A stretch of 64,000 nucleotides of DNA from Micromonospora sp. WMMD1155 (GCF_029581275.1 NZ_CP120742.1:5022501-5086500); one strand, 5' to 3'. Counted from the stretch's first letter, positions 26,787 to 35,731 are shown. Notes: a model not told the origin generated them from the letters alone. A program made the numbers and translations.

Positions 26787-27665
26787 GTGGGGCAGGTAGC
26801 AACGTACGCGGTGACCGCGCTGGACGGAGTGGCCTTCGGGCTGCTGCTGTTCGTCGTGGCCGCCGGCCTGGCGCTGGTCTTCGGCGTAATGGACGTACTC
26901 AACATGGCCCACGGCACGCTCTACCTCCTCGGCGCCTACCTCGCCTACCTGCTCACCGACGGCAGCATGCTCGGCCTCCTCGTCGCCCTCGCCGCCGGCA
27001 TAGCAGCAGGTGCCGTCGGCGGTGCTGCCTTGGCTGCGGCGCTACGCCCGCTGGCCGGGCGGGGACACCTCGACCAAGCCCTCGCCACGCTCGGCATCGC
27101 GTTCCTCGCCGCAGACGGGTTCACCAGCGTATTCGGTGCGACGTCGCTGCCCGCCGACCCGCCGATGGTCCTCGCCGGCCGCGTCGACATCCTCGGACGC
27201 GGCTACCCGGTCTACCGGCTCGTGTTCATCGCCGTCGCCGCCGCGGCGGCAGTCACCCTGCACTGGGCGGTCCGGCGCACCACGGCGGGTCTAATGCTGC
27301 GGGCCACCGTCTCCGACCCGGGGATGGCAGCCGCCACCGGTATCCAAACAGGCCGGGTGCGGGTGGGCGCCCTCGCCGTCGGCGGTGCGCTCGCTGTCAT
27401 CGCCGGGGTGCTTGGTGCGCCCCTGCTCGGCCCCGCCCCCGGGGTCGACACCAGCGTGCTGGTGTTGTCGCTGATCGTCGTCGTCCTGGGCGGCGCTGGC
27501 TCGATCCCCGCGACTCTCGCGGCGGCGCTGCTGGTTGGTCAGGTGCAAACCCTCGGCGTGCTCGCCGCGCCTGCCCTGGCCCCGTTCGCCCTGTTCGGTG
27601 CGCTGTTCGCCGTCCTCGTGATTCGCGGCCAGGTCGCGGCACCGACCGTCGTGAGGCAAGCATGA
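26787..27665 (+). CDS. livH: LivH-type ABC transporter permease
   Basis: The 292-aa integral membrane protein shows the LivH N-terminus (GLLLFVVAAGLALVFGVMDVLNMAHGTLYLLGAY), RATVSDPGMAAATGIQTGRVR cytoplasmic coupling segment, and about eight hydrophobic helices. It forms the membrane channel with LivM downstream. The start is GTG at 26787, 33 bp after the methyltransferase. The stop overlaps livM by 4 bp. Confidence 0.88.
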   Translation: MGQVATYAVTALDGVAFGLLLFVVAAGLALVFGVMDVLNMAHGTLYLLGAYLAYLLTDGSMLGLLVALAAGIAAGAVGGAALAAALRPLAGRGHLDQALATLGIAFLAADGFTSVFGATSLPADPPMVLAGRVDILGRGYPVYRLVFIAVAAAAAVTLHWAVRRTTAGLMLRATVSDPGMAAATGIQTGRVRVGALAVGGALAVIAGVLGAPLLGPAPGVDTSVLVLSLIVVVLGGAGSIPATLAAALLVGQVQTLGVLAAPALAPFALFGALFAVLVIRGQVAAPTVVRQA

Positions 27666-28684
27666 CCACCGACACCGCTGCCGCCAGCGCTACGGCGCCG
27701 GCACATCAGACGACACCGCCGGCCGCCGACCGCCGGCGACCCTGGGTCCGGGCAGGTCTCGCCGTGTGCGTCGGCCTCGGTGCGCTGCTGCTGCCCGCTC
27801 TGACCGACGCGTACACCGTGTCTCTGGCCAGCACGGCGCTGGTCCTCGCGGTGCTGGCAATGAGCACCCAACTCCTCGTCGGTGTTGCCGGCCTGCCGTC
27901 GTTCGGCCAGGCCGCCTACCTCGGGGTCGGCGCCTACACCGCGGCACTGCTCGCTGAGGCGGGCCTCACCCTCGGGCCCGTGCAGCTCGCCGCCGCAGCG
28001 GTAGCGGGGGCGATCACGGCTGCCGCGACGGCTCCGCTGGTGCTGCGGGCCCGCGCTACCGCATTCTTGATGGTGACCTTCGCGGTGCAGAGCCTCGCCG
28101 CGACCACCGCCGGGCAGTGGAGCACCGTCACCGGCGGCGACGAAGGCATACACACCCCACCGGTCACCGTCTGGCCCGGCACCGCGCCGCTGACCGGCGC
28201 CGGATACGTCTACTGGTACACGCTGGGCTGCTTCAGCCTGCTCGCCGCGGCCGTGGCGGTGCTGATGCGCTCCCGCCTCGCCCTGATCCTGCGCGGCTGC
28301 GCCGACCACGAAACCCGCATGGCCGCCCTCGGCCACCACGTCACCGTCGAGCTCGCCGCCGGGTACACCGCGGCCGGCGCGCTCGCGGGAGCCGGCGGGG
28401 CGCTCCTCGTCGCGGTCAACCGGTACGTATCGCCCGCCGACCTGGGCTTCGAGATCGCCGCCGTCGCACTCCTGGCCGCCGCGATCGGCACCGGCACCAT
28501 GACCGGCGCCGTCGCAGGGGCGATCGCCGTGGTCGCCGCCCGCGACCTGATCGGCGGCGCCACCGGCGGCCACGCCCCCGCCCTGCTCGGCGCCTTGTTC
28601 CTCGCCGTCGCCTACGGCCGCCCAATCGCCGGGTACCTCGCCACACGCCTGCGCCCCACACCCATCGGAGGGACACCGTCGTGA
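27662..28684 (+). CDS. livM: LivM-type ABC transporter permease
   Basis: The 340-aa membrane protein has LivM features: GVAGLPSFGQAAYLGVGAYTAALL, the LRGCADHETRMAALGHHVT coupling loop, and GAGGALLVAVNRYVSPADLGFE. It partners LivH. ATG at 27662 overlaps the livH stop, and its TGA (28682-28684) overlaps the GTG of a 51-codon frame. Confidence 0.88.
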   Translation: MTTDTAAASATAPAHQTTPPAADRRRPWVRAGLAVCVGLGALLLPALTDAYTVSLASTALVLAVLAMSTQLLVGVAGLPSFGQAAYLGVGAYTAALLAEAGLTLGPVQLAAAAVAGAITAAATAPLVLRARATAFLMVTFAVQSLAATTAGQWSTVTGGDEGIHTPPVTVWPGTAPLTGAGYVYWYTLGCFSLLAAAVAVLMRSRLALILRGCADHETRMAALGHHVTVELAAGYTAAGALAGAGGALLVAVNRYVSPADLGFEIAAVALLAAAIGTGTMTGAVAGAIAVVAARDLIGGATGGHAPALLGALFLAVAYGRPIAGYLATRLRPTPIGGTPS

Positions 28685-28836
28685 GCATTCACCCGAAGAC
28701 ACAGCAATGTCCTTACCCGACCGGGTCGTCCTTCGAATTCAGCGGAGGCCGCAAAACCCGCCTTCCGCGACCCAAGACCGCGGCACCCCCACCGCTGATC
28801 GCTGTCCTGGCAGGTTCCCGGCGGTGGTGGTCGTGA
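28681..28836 (+). CDS. 51-aa small protein, coupled between permease and ATPase
   Basis: A GTG at 28681 overlaps the livM stop (GTGA), and the frame ends in TGA overlapping the GTG (28833) of the ABC ATPase, so the frame fits exactly between two genes of the operon. The product starts VSIHPKTQQCPYPTGSSFEF, has a basic Pro-rich middle and ends in a hydrophobic stretch with RRWWS. I recognise no family. The double overlap suggests real translation, perhaps mainly to couple livM to livGF, or as a small peptide in its own right. It could also be chance. Confidence 0.45.
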   Translation: MSIHPKTQQCPYPTGSSFEFSGGRKTRLPRPKTAAPPPLIAVLAGSRRWWS

Positions 28837-30362
28837 CAATCCTGCGCCTTGACGCGGTGGGCCGCCGCTACGGCGGACTGCAGGCCCTGCACGACGTCAG
28901 CCTCACCCTGCCCGCCGGGGCCCGGCACGCCGTCATCGGCGCCAACGGAGCGGGCAAAAGCACCCTGTTCGGGATCATCGCCGGCAGCGTGCGCCCGACC
29001 AGCGGCCGGGTCCTCCTCAATGGTCATGACGTGACCCGCCTCGGCCCGGCGGCCCGCGCCCGCCGGGGCATCGGCCGCACCTTCCAACACCCGGCGGTGT
29101 TCGATCGGCTCTCCGCCGCCGCCAACGTCGCCCTGGCCATCGGCCGCCGCACCCCGCCCAGCGCCCGGTCCGGTCGCATCCGATGCGGCGCTTTCACCGA
29201 CCACGCGCACGCGGTCCTTCACACGGCCGGACTCGCCAAATACGCCCACCAGCCTGCCGGGACCCTGCCGTACGGAGTGCGTCGGCACCTGGAGCTGGTG
29301 GTCGCGCTCGCCACCACGCCGCGGCTGCTGCTGCTCGACGAACCGTCGGCCGGTCTCGACCCTGGCGACGTCGCGCAGCTCGTGCAGACCATCCGGGCGC
29401 TTCCCCCGGAGGTCACGGTTCTGCTGATCGATCACCACCTTGAGCTCGTCTGGGAGGTCGCGGACACCGTCACCGTCCTGCACCACGGCCACCACGTCGC
29501 CACGGGCACCCCGGACGCGATCCGCGCTGATCCTGCCGTCCAGGCCGCCTACCTCAGCACCACCCCCGCCAGCGACGCGCCAGCCCCGACCGCAGCCAAA
29601 CCCGACGGCAACGGGCGGCGACCGCTGCTGCGTGTTCGCGGACTACGGGCCGGCTACCAGGGCGCGCCCGCAGTACAGGACGTCGACCTTGACCTATCAG
29701 AGGGGCAGATTCTGGCGCTGCTGGGTCGCAACGGCGCCGGCAAGACCACCGTGCTCAACGCCCTAGCCGGACTCGTACCGCCGATGCGGCCCACCACCAT
29801 CACGCTCGGCGGACGCCCGCTACCCGCCGACGTGCACCGGATCGCCCAGGCCCGGCTGAGCCTCGTGCCGCAGGGCCGGCGGTTGTTCAACTTGACCGTC
29901 GACGAGCACCTCACCGTCGCGCGGGCGGCATCCCGTCGGGGCGGCGACACCGGCCACCCCTGGAGCCGAGAAGACGTCCTCGCCCTTCTACCCGCGCTGC
30001 GGGCACGCCTCAAGCACCACGCCGCGCACCTGTCCGGCGGCGAACAACAGATGCTCGCGCTCGCGCGAGCCCTGCTGACCCGCCCCCGCGTGCTGCTCCT
30101 GGACGAGCCGTCCGAGGGCCTCGCGCCCGCCGTCGTGCGGCAGATCGCTACCGCGATCAGCGCGATCGCCGCCCAGGGTGTCGGCGTCGTGATCGCCGAG
30201 CAGAATCTCACGTTCGCCCTGCCTCTCGCCGACCACGTTGTCGTCCTCGATCACGGGCAGGTCGCACTGACCACCGTCACCACCTACCCGGTCGAGCCTT
30301 TTGGTCGCCGCCTCGGCGAACTGCTCGGCGTCACCCCGTCAGGAGCCGCGCATGGACACTGA
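28833..30362 (+). CDS. Fused LivG-LivF type ABC transporter ATPase
   Basis: I start at GTG 28833 (VTILRLDAVGRRYGGLQAL), which overlaps the 51-aa frame's stop; the frame is open further upstream but encodes no domain there. The 509-aa protein has two ABC domains. The first has GANGAGKST and LLLDEPSAGLDPGD with a LivG-type degenerate signature (LPYGVRRHLE). The second has GRNGAGKTT, LSGGEQQMLALARALL and LLLDEPSEGLAP. These are separate polypeptides in typical liv operons, so the fusion is unusual but complete. It powers the LivH/LivM permease. Confidence 0.87.
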   Translation: MTILRLDAVGRRYGGLQALHDVSLTLPAGARHAVIGANGAGKSTLFGIIAGSVRPTSGRVLLNGHDVTRLGPAARARRGIGRTFQHPAVFDRLSAAANVALAIGRRTPPSARSGRIRCGAFTDHAHAVLHTAGLAKYAHQPAGTLPYGVRRHLELVVALATTPRLLLLDEPSAGLDPGDVAQLVQTIRALPPEVTVLLIDHHLELVWEVADTVTVLHHGHHVATGTPDAIRADPAVQAAYLSTTPASDAPAPTAAKPDGNGRRPLLRVRGLRAGYQGAPAVQDVDLDLSEGQILALLGRNGAGKTTVLNALAGLVPPMRPTTITLGGRPLPADVHRIAQARLSLVPQGRRLFNLTVDEHLTVARAASRRGGDTGHPWSREDVLALLPALRARLKHHAAHLSGGEQQMLALARALLTRPRVLLLDEPSEGLAPAVVRQIATAISAIAAQGVGVVIAEQNLTFALPLADHVVVLDHGQVALTTVTTYPVEPFGRRLGELLGVTPSGAAHGH

Positions 30363-30615
30363 GGACCTTGATATGACGTCGGCCCCGAGCCGCTTCGCGC
30401 TTCTCGACTATCCCGACGACGAGGGCCGACCGACGATCGTGGGCTGGGGGCTTGCGCTGCCCGATGGGACCGCCGTCGGTTTCAGCAACCGCGGTGGCCA
30501 CACCCTTTTCACCATGTGCGCCAGCCCCGCCAGCGTGGCCCGCCTGCATAACGCCGACCCGGAGTGGATCGACAAGGAACCCTCACTTCCGCCTCTGCCG
30601 CACAGCCCACCATGA
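30352..30615 (+). CDS. Small conserved-type protein, unknown function
   Basis: The ATG at 30352 has AGGAG upstream and overlaps the ATPase end by 11 bp. The 87-aa product (FALLDYPDDEGRPTIVGWGLALP, then FSNRGGHTLFTMCASPASV) looks like a compact beta-rich domain without catalytic motifs. It overlaps the next small gene by 4 bp. I do not recognise a named family. Confidence 0.6.
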   Translation: MDTEDLDMTSAPSRFALLDYPDDEGRPTIVGWGLALPDGTAVGFSNRGGHTLFTMCASPASVARLHNADPEWIDKEPSLPPLPHSPP

Positions 30616-30857
30616 GCATCCCCCACGGCGACCGGCCCAACGTCCGCCGTCTGGCCGCGCCCGGGCAGGCACGCGATTTCCTCGACGCTGCTCGCGCGGT
30701 ACTGGCCGCCCACCGTGACGTCGACGGCTTTTGCCACGGCTGCCGCACCGACTACCACCAGCTCAAACCCGCCCCCTGCGAGTACGCCCACTGGGCCCAA
30801 CGATCCATCGCCCAGCACAGACCGGCGGCCCCGGAGAAGGAAGACACCCTGCCATGA
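30612..30857 (+). CDS. Small Cys/His-containing protein, unknown function
   Basis: The 81-aa product has FCHGCRTDYHQLKPAPCEYAHW, a CxxC plus Cys/His cluster that could bind zinc. The ATG overlaps the preceding stop, and its stop overlaps the next start, so it belongs to the same operon. Paired small proteins of this kind are common beside actinobacterial regulators; role unknown. Confidence 0.6.
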   Translation: MSIPHGDRPNVRRLAAPGQARDFLDAARAVLAAHRDVDGFCHGCRTDYHQLKPAPCEYAHWAQRSIAQHRPAAPEKEDTLP

Positions 30858-31906
30858 TCACGCGTTGCCAGCGGCCCTCCGGGCGCCCAGCGCCGCTCGT
30901 CCGCGCCGCCGTCGGGGTCAGCGTCCTGCTCCTGGCCACCAGCCCGGTGCCGGACTGCGCCACCCGACCGGCCGGATCAACCCGTGACCACGCGGGGCAG
31001 TGCGGAACACCCCGCAACGCCACTCCTGCCGAGCTGAAGGAGATGGCCAATGACATGGAGATCGCAGGGCAGACCCGATTGTGGTTCCCTCACCCGCCGG
31101 CGACTCGCCTCCGCGACCTGATCAACCGCCCATCCGAAAGTAGCTGCGATCTCTCGGCGGGCACGTTCAACGTTGTCCACTACCGCCAGTGGAGTTCGCC
31201 GGACTTTCCCCCCGCTCTGCGAGACGTCGTTCAGTGGCACGCCGACGACCGATCCGGTGCGGCACTCACGACGACGTACCCACGCGGGACCGTAGAGGTC
31301 ACCTCGGACTACTGGCTGCCGGGTGACAACCTCCGGCTCAGCCCCGGTGATCCGTTCGCCGACAGCGAGAGCGGCTTCCGAGACCTCCTTGTGGGCTCTC
31401 CCGATCACACCGACCCCCAGGCCGCGCTCCGAGGACTTGCCCTGCTCGCTTGCTGGCACAGCCCTCGACAAGCCGGACGCACCACCGCGCTCATTGCTCT
31501 CGACCACATCCGCGGATTTACCTTCTACTCGCGGGTGACCGATCGTGCAGGTCGCAGCGGCATTGGCATCACGGCGGCCGATCAGGACAGCCGCGATCTG
31601 CTGATCCTGCACGCCACCACCGGCGAGGTCCTCGCCTACGAAGGTGCCGTCCGCGCACCGATCGGGTGGCAAGTCGGCTTCTACCGCCTCTACCTCACCC
31701 ACACCCACTCGCCTGACCGCTACTGGGAACCCCACCACGCGATCAACAAAGCCACCGCCGCGATCGCCGCAAGCCCATCCGAGATCCAGCTGGCCTGGGC
31801 CCGCCGTCCCAGCTGTTTGACATGCCACGACCCACGCCACGAGGAGGTAAACAGTGGCCGTTCATTCGCCCGAAGTGCTACCCGTCCCGCACCAACGCCC
31901 CCGTGA
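30854..31906 (+). CDS. Exported protein of unknown function with one CxxCH motif
   Basis: Starting at ATG 30854, the 350-aa product has a basic N-terminus and hydrophobic segment (VRAAVGVSVLLLATSPVPDCAT), suggesting export or a poor lipobox (PDC). A large mixed domain follows, including VVHYRQWSSPDFPPALRDVVQW and LLACWHSPRQAGRTTALIAL, and near the end CLTCHDPRH, a single CxxCH that matches a c-type haem site but may be coincidental. It overlaps the following methyltransferase gene by 53 bp. I do not recognise a family. Confidence 0.65.
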   Translation: MITRCQRPSGRPAPLVRAAVGVSVLLLATSPVPDCATRPAGSTRDHAGQCGTPRNATPAELKEMANDMEIAGQTRLWFPHPPATRLRDLINRPSESSCDLSAGTFNVVHYRQWSSPDFPPALRDVVQWHADDRSGAALTTTYPRGTVEVTSDYWLPGDNLRLSPGDPFADSESGFRDLLVGSPDHTDPQAALRGLALLACWHSPRQAGRTTALIALDHIRGFTFYSRVTDRAGRSGIGITAADQDSRDLLILHATTGEVLAYEGAVRAPIGWQVGFYRLYLTHTHSPDRYWEPHHAINKATAAIAASPSEIQLAWARRPSCLTCHDPRHEEVNSGRSFARSATRPAPTPP

Positions 31907-32660
31907 GATGGGCCCGTTGCAGGAGATGGTGGACCCGATCATCCTCGCCGAATTGACCCGCATAGACCTCATGACGGGGCAGACCGTCCTTGACGTGGGC
32001 GGCGGCACCGGCTCGACCGCGAGGCACCTGTGTGACCGTGTCGGCCGCAGCGGGAAGGTCATCTCCGTCGACGCCGACCTACCGACCCTCGACCCCACCG
32101 GTGTGCTTGACGTCTTCCAGCGGGACCTGCGCACCCAACAGCTGCCGGTTCAGACAGCTAGCCTCCACGTCGTCGTCGCCCGCTGCGTCCTGGCGCACCT
32201 ACCGAACCGCCAGCAGCTCCTCCACAACTTGATCACCGCGCTCCGGCCCGGCGGACACCTCGCCCTCGTCGACATCGTCACCGCCCCGGTTGCCGTATAC
32301 GCGCCCACCGACGCCGACAGCGTGTTCATCAACCACGTCATCCGCACCATCCTCGACGGTCTCACCGTCCAAGGCGTCGACCTGAACTGGGGCCACAGCA
32401 GCGCTTCACTGCTGCTCGGCAACGGCTTCGAGAGGGTCCACACCCGATGGCTCGCCGACACGTGGGCCGGCGGCACCGCCGGCTGCCAGCTCTACGCCGA
32501 GCACGCGACCCAGCTGGCCGACTATCTCCTCAGCGAGGGCCTATCTCCCGAGGATCTGGAGCGATTTGGCGAGCTGATGGGCGACCCGAGCGTCCTCGTG
32601 CGCGCCTACCAATTCGCCTCCACCACCGCCCGCAAACCCCCGCAACCGCCAGTCACCTAA
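31854..32660 (+). CDS. SAM-dependent methyltransferase, related to the 25929 gene product
   Basis: The GTG start at 31854 has GGAGG six bases upstream within the preceding gene. The 268-aa protein has motif I VLDVGGGTGSTARHLCDRV, VISVDADLPTLD and ARCVLAHLPNRQQLLHNLI. Its C-terminal AGGTAGCQLYAEHATQLADYL and MGDPSVLVRAYQFAST match the layout of the methyltransferase at 25929, so the pair are probably paralogues bracketing the transporter operon. Substrate unknown. Confidence 0.8.
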   Translation: MAVHSPEVLPVPHQRPREMGPLQEMVDPIILAELTRIDLMTGQTVLDVGGGTGSTARHLCDRVGRSGKVISVDADLPTLDPTGVLDVFQRDLRTQQLPVQTASLHVVVARCVLAHLPNRQQLLHNLITALRPGGHLALVDIVTAPVAVYAPTDADSVFINHVIRTILDGLTVQGVDLNWGHSSASLLLGNGFERVHTRWLADTWAGGTAGCQLYAEHATQLADYLLSEGLSPEDLERFGELMGDPSVLVRAYQFASTTARKPPQPPVT

Positions 32661-33184
32661 GCCGGTCGTCCCTGCCAAACAAGCAGAGCGGCGACCTACG
32701 TGGCCGGCGGCGGGCCGTCCCCCGACCCGCCGCCGGCCACACCCACGAACCACCGCGGGCAACCTGGCCCGCGCATCGCCCCGGTCGTTGCCCAAGCGGC
32801 GGACCGATCCCCTCCTGGATCCCACGTCCATGCCTCTGTGTCGTTCGGCTGTGGCGCGGAGTGACGCGGCTGTTGGATTCAGGAGTGGTGACGAACAGAT
32901 TGTGGCTGGAAGGTAGCGCTGAGCCATCAACGCTCACTCCCGAGTTTCCAAGCGTTGCTTTTCGTTACGTCGATGCGTCCCAGTGCGCGATAGGTGACGA
33001 AAACGACTCTTTGCAGTTGATAATGGCCTAGGGCGGTCATATGTTCCAACCCGTTATAAAGCCGTGAGAGAGGGGGTTCAGCCATGCGCAAGGGCGTTGA
33101 GTGGGACTAAGGTGGGCTCGACCTGTTAATGTGGTCTATCTGTTCCAGAGAGGGCTGGAGTTGATGAATACGGGGGAATGATTG
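32661..33184. other. Intergenic region, no gene seen
   Basis: About 520 bp with no convincing coding frame. The second half drops in GC (runs such as GTTATAAAG near 33051 and TTAATGTGG near 33126), consistent with promoter sequence for the gene at 33185, whose ribosome site is GGGGGA at 33172-33177. Confidence 0.5.
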
Positions 33185-35731
33185 ATGTCATCCCGACGAC
33201 GCGAGCGAGCGCTGGTACTGCTGACGATCACAGTCTTTGCGGCGGCGCTCTCAAGCGTTCTGTGGGCGACGATAAACCTACGTCAACCGACGCCGTATTA
33301 CTTAGTGTACCTAGTAATGGGCGCGGCCGTGATGGCTGTCGGTGCCATTTTTTCGGCGCCTGTGCCGCCCCGTATTCCTTTTCGAATCACGCTGACGCCG
33401 ACGGCGAGCCTGTTGTGCGCATCGGTCTTGCCTGTGCCGTGGGTGATTCTTTGCGCAGCTGTAGGCGTCACGGTGGCTCGAATGATCACGCGATACCCTC
33501 GTTCCGCCGGCGTCCATAAAGCTATTCACAACGCCAGCATGGATGTCGTAGCTGCTGTGCTGGCCGCCGTAACTATGCACGCCTTCGGTATACGACCGAG
33601 ATTCGAGGACTCGGGGCTGGCAACTTCCCGTTGGCAAATCTACGTACTTGGATTCCTTGTCGCAGGGATCGCGGTGCTAGCTCTACAGGAAATAGTCACG
33701 ACGGCCGCAGCGACGCTGGCTACTGGACGTCCCGTCCTGACGGTTCTGCGCTACATGTGGCGTACACGACTGATCGTGGGCTTCGCTGAAGTCGGCACGG
33801 CAGGCGTGGTTTCGGTTCTCACCGGCCTCGATATGCGGGCATTGATAGCTTTGCCCGCCGCGATGCTAGTCCTGCACTTGGTGCTGACACATCGCCTTCG
33901 GATCCGCGAGGAACGGCGCGCGTGGGAGCACCTCGCTGTGCTGAGCGATGCCTTGGCCAGCCGGGACATCGATGTCGTGATCCGGACCGCGGCTGCCGGG
34001 GCGGTGAAGCTCTTCGGTGCTCAGGCGGCGGACATCGAGATTGCGGGCAGCGGGCGGTTGGTTCGTGCCGATCGCGACGCGGCGGTGGTGTTCGACGGTC
34101 CGGCGGCAGAAGTCCCTGTGTACGCCGCCGGCCCCCCGCTGCCGATCGCGCACGAGATTGGCGCCAAGACGACGGGCCTGCAAGGCACGCTGAGACTGTA
34201 CCTCCGGGGTCCTCGCGACAGGTTGTCCGCTCGCGAGCGCTCGACCCTGCGGGCGTTTTCGGCGACGCTGTCGACGAGCCTGGACATCGCGCATGCCTAC
34301 GCCTTGATGAGGCACGAGGCGCATCATGACCGCGACACCGGCATGCCGAACCGGGCGACGCTGCTCACCCGGGTTGCTGAGAAGGCTGCCGACACCTGTC
34401 ACGTGGTGGCAATCCGGCTAGAGAACTACGAGTTCCTGGCTGACGCGGTTGGTCGCGATAGCGCTCTCGTCCTGCTGAACGAGCTGGCGACACGGCTCAG
34501 TCGCGCATCGAGAGACGCGTCGGAGGTCGCCCGGGTTGGCGACGCGGAGTTCGCACTCGTGATGTGGGCTACGACAGATATGGGCGCCTACCAGCGGGCG
34601 TGCTACGCCGTGGCAACCCTGCGCCGGCCCATCCACATCGGAGGCTCGCTGCTGACGGTCCGGGTGAGCGCAGGCATGACCTCAGGCGCCCCCGAAGAAG
34701 CCAACGCTCTTCTCGACGCGGCGGAGCGGGTGATGTGGTGGGCCATCCGGCAAGGCCAAGACCGTTTGGTCACGTATCAGGCTGGCCCGATTCAGAGCGT
34801 TCCGCTCGCACGAGAGCTCGAAGGCGCACGCATGTCGATCTCCTTCGAACCTATCGTTGATCTGGCCGGCGGCAGCATCACGATGGTTCAGTCCGTGCCC
34901 CGTTGGCTGTACTCGCGCTATGACGTGCTTGCCGCCGACGGGTATGCGTACCAACTCCTTGACGACCAAGACGCGTTGGAGGGTTTCGCGAGAACCGTGC
35001 TGACCCGATCGATAGCCGCCGCCGCGACGTGGCGGAACGCGCTCCCGCACGCTGCGCTGGTCGTGCCGATCCCCGCCCGCGCCGTGACACCCCGGTTCGT
35101 CGATGGGTTGCGAGAGGCGCTGCAAGGCAGCCCGGCAGGCTCCTCGCTCGTGCTCGCACTAGGCCAGCCAGCGGATCTGCCTCCCGGCGATGCCTCGGAG
35201 CAACTCCGTCATTTGGGTGTCCGGCTGCTGTTAGAGGACTACGGCAGTAGCACACGGAGCATTGAATCGCTGAACGCGGCACCGTGGCACTTTCTCCGAG
35301 TGCACCCGGCCTACGCGCTGGACGCGGGTTGGCGCCCCGCGCGGTCGGTAATCCGCGCGGCCGTTGACCTAGCGATCGATCTCGACCTAGCAGTCATCGC
35401 ACCGGGCATCGTCAGCGACGACGAGCGACGCGAACTAGCTGCTCTCGGTTGCGCCCTCGGAAGCGGCCCGCATTTCGGCGGCGAGATGTTCCCCTCCCAG
35501 ATCAGGGATCACGCGGCCCTCTGGCAGCCGTCAGGTTTGGACGCCGCTGGAGCGCAGGTCCTGCCGCTCCGTCTACGCCGCGCCGGCCCAGCCGTTTCGA
35601 GTCACAGCCCTGTTCAGCGGGGTGATCGGGAAACTATCGAAGGCCGTGGACCCAGGTTCCTCGGGCCGCGAGCCGTAGGCCACCGGGCTCCAGCGAGCGA
35701 GTTCCGCAGCGACGAGGGGGGAGTCATGTAG
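33185..35731 (+). CDS. Membrane protein with degenerate GGDEF and EAL domains
   Basis: The 848-aa protein begins with about six hydrophobic helices (residues 8-235), then a GAF-like linker (250-370), a GGDEF domain and an EAL domain. The diguanylate cyclase motif reads VGDAEF (451-456) instead of GGDEF. In the EAL domain the EAL tripeptide is VQS (SFEPIVDLAGGSITMVQSVPRW), DDFG is EDYG, and the catalytic loop EGVE is replaced by PGIVS. Both c-di-GMP enzyme activities are therefore probably lost, leaving a binding or signalling role. The ATG at 33185 follows a TTG in frame. The last 60 residues are unstructured and overlap the gene on the other strand. Confidence 0.8.
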   Translation: MSSRRRERALVLLTITVFAAALSSVLWATINLRQPTPYYLVYLVMGAAVMAVGAIFSAPVPPRIPFRITLTPTASLLCASVLPVPWVILCAAVGVTVARMITRYPRSAGVHKAIHNASMDVVAAVLAAVTMHAFGIRPRFEDSGLATSRWQIYVLGFLVAGIAVLALQEIVTTAAATLATGRPVLTVLRYMWRTRLIVGFAEVGTAGVVSVLTGLDMRALIALPAAMLVLHLVLTHRLRIREERRAWEHLAVLSDALASRDIDVVIRTAAAGAVKLFGAQAADIEIAGSGRLVRADRDAAVVFDGPAAEVPVYAAGPPLPIAHEIGAKTTGLQGTLRLYLRGPRDRLSARERSTLRAFSATLSTSLDIAHAYALMRHEAHHDRDTGMPNRATLLTRVAEKAADTCHVVAIRLENYEFLADAVGRDSALVLLNELATRLSRASRDASEVARVGDAEFALVMWATTDMGAYQRACYAVATLRRPIHIGGSLLTVRVSAGMTSGAPEEANALLDAAERVMWWAIRQGQDRLVTYQAGPIQSVPLARELEGARMSISFEPIVDLAGGSITMVQSVPRWLYSRYDVLAADGYAYQLLDDQDALEGFARTVLTRSIAAAATWRNALPHAALVVPIPARAVTPRFVDGLREALQGSPAGSSLVLALGQPADLPPGDASEQLRHLGVRLLLEDYGSSTRSIESLNAAPWHFLRVHPAYALDAGWRPARSVIRAAVDLAIDLDLAVIAPGIVSDDERRELAALGCALGSGPHFGGEMFPSQIRDHAALWQPSGLDAAGAQVLPLRLRRAGPAVSSHSPVQRGDRETIEGRGPRFLGPRAVGHRAPASEFRSDEGGVM

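Noticed and set aside
27539..28702. A 387-codon - strand frame opposite livM
   Set aside because: Gly/Arg/Glu-rich shadow; the + strand permease is clear.
32447..33031. A + strand frame overlapping the end of the methyltransferase gene
   Set aside because: Its first half is a shadow of the methyltransferase and the rest is Arg/Pro-rich with no motif.
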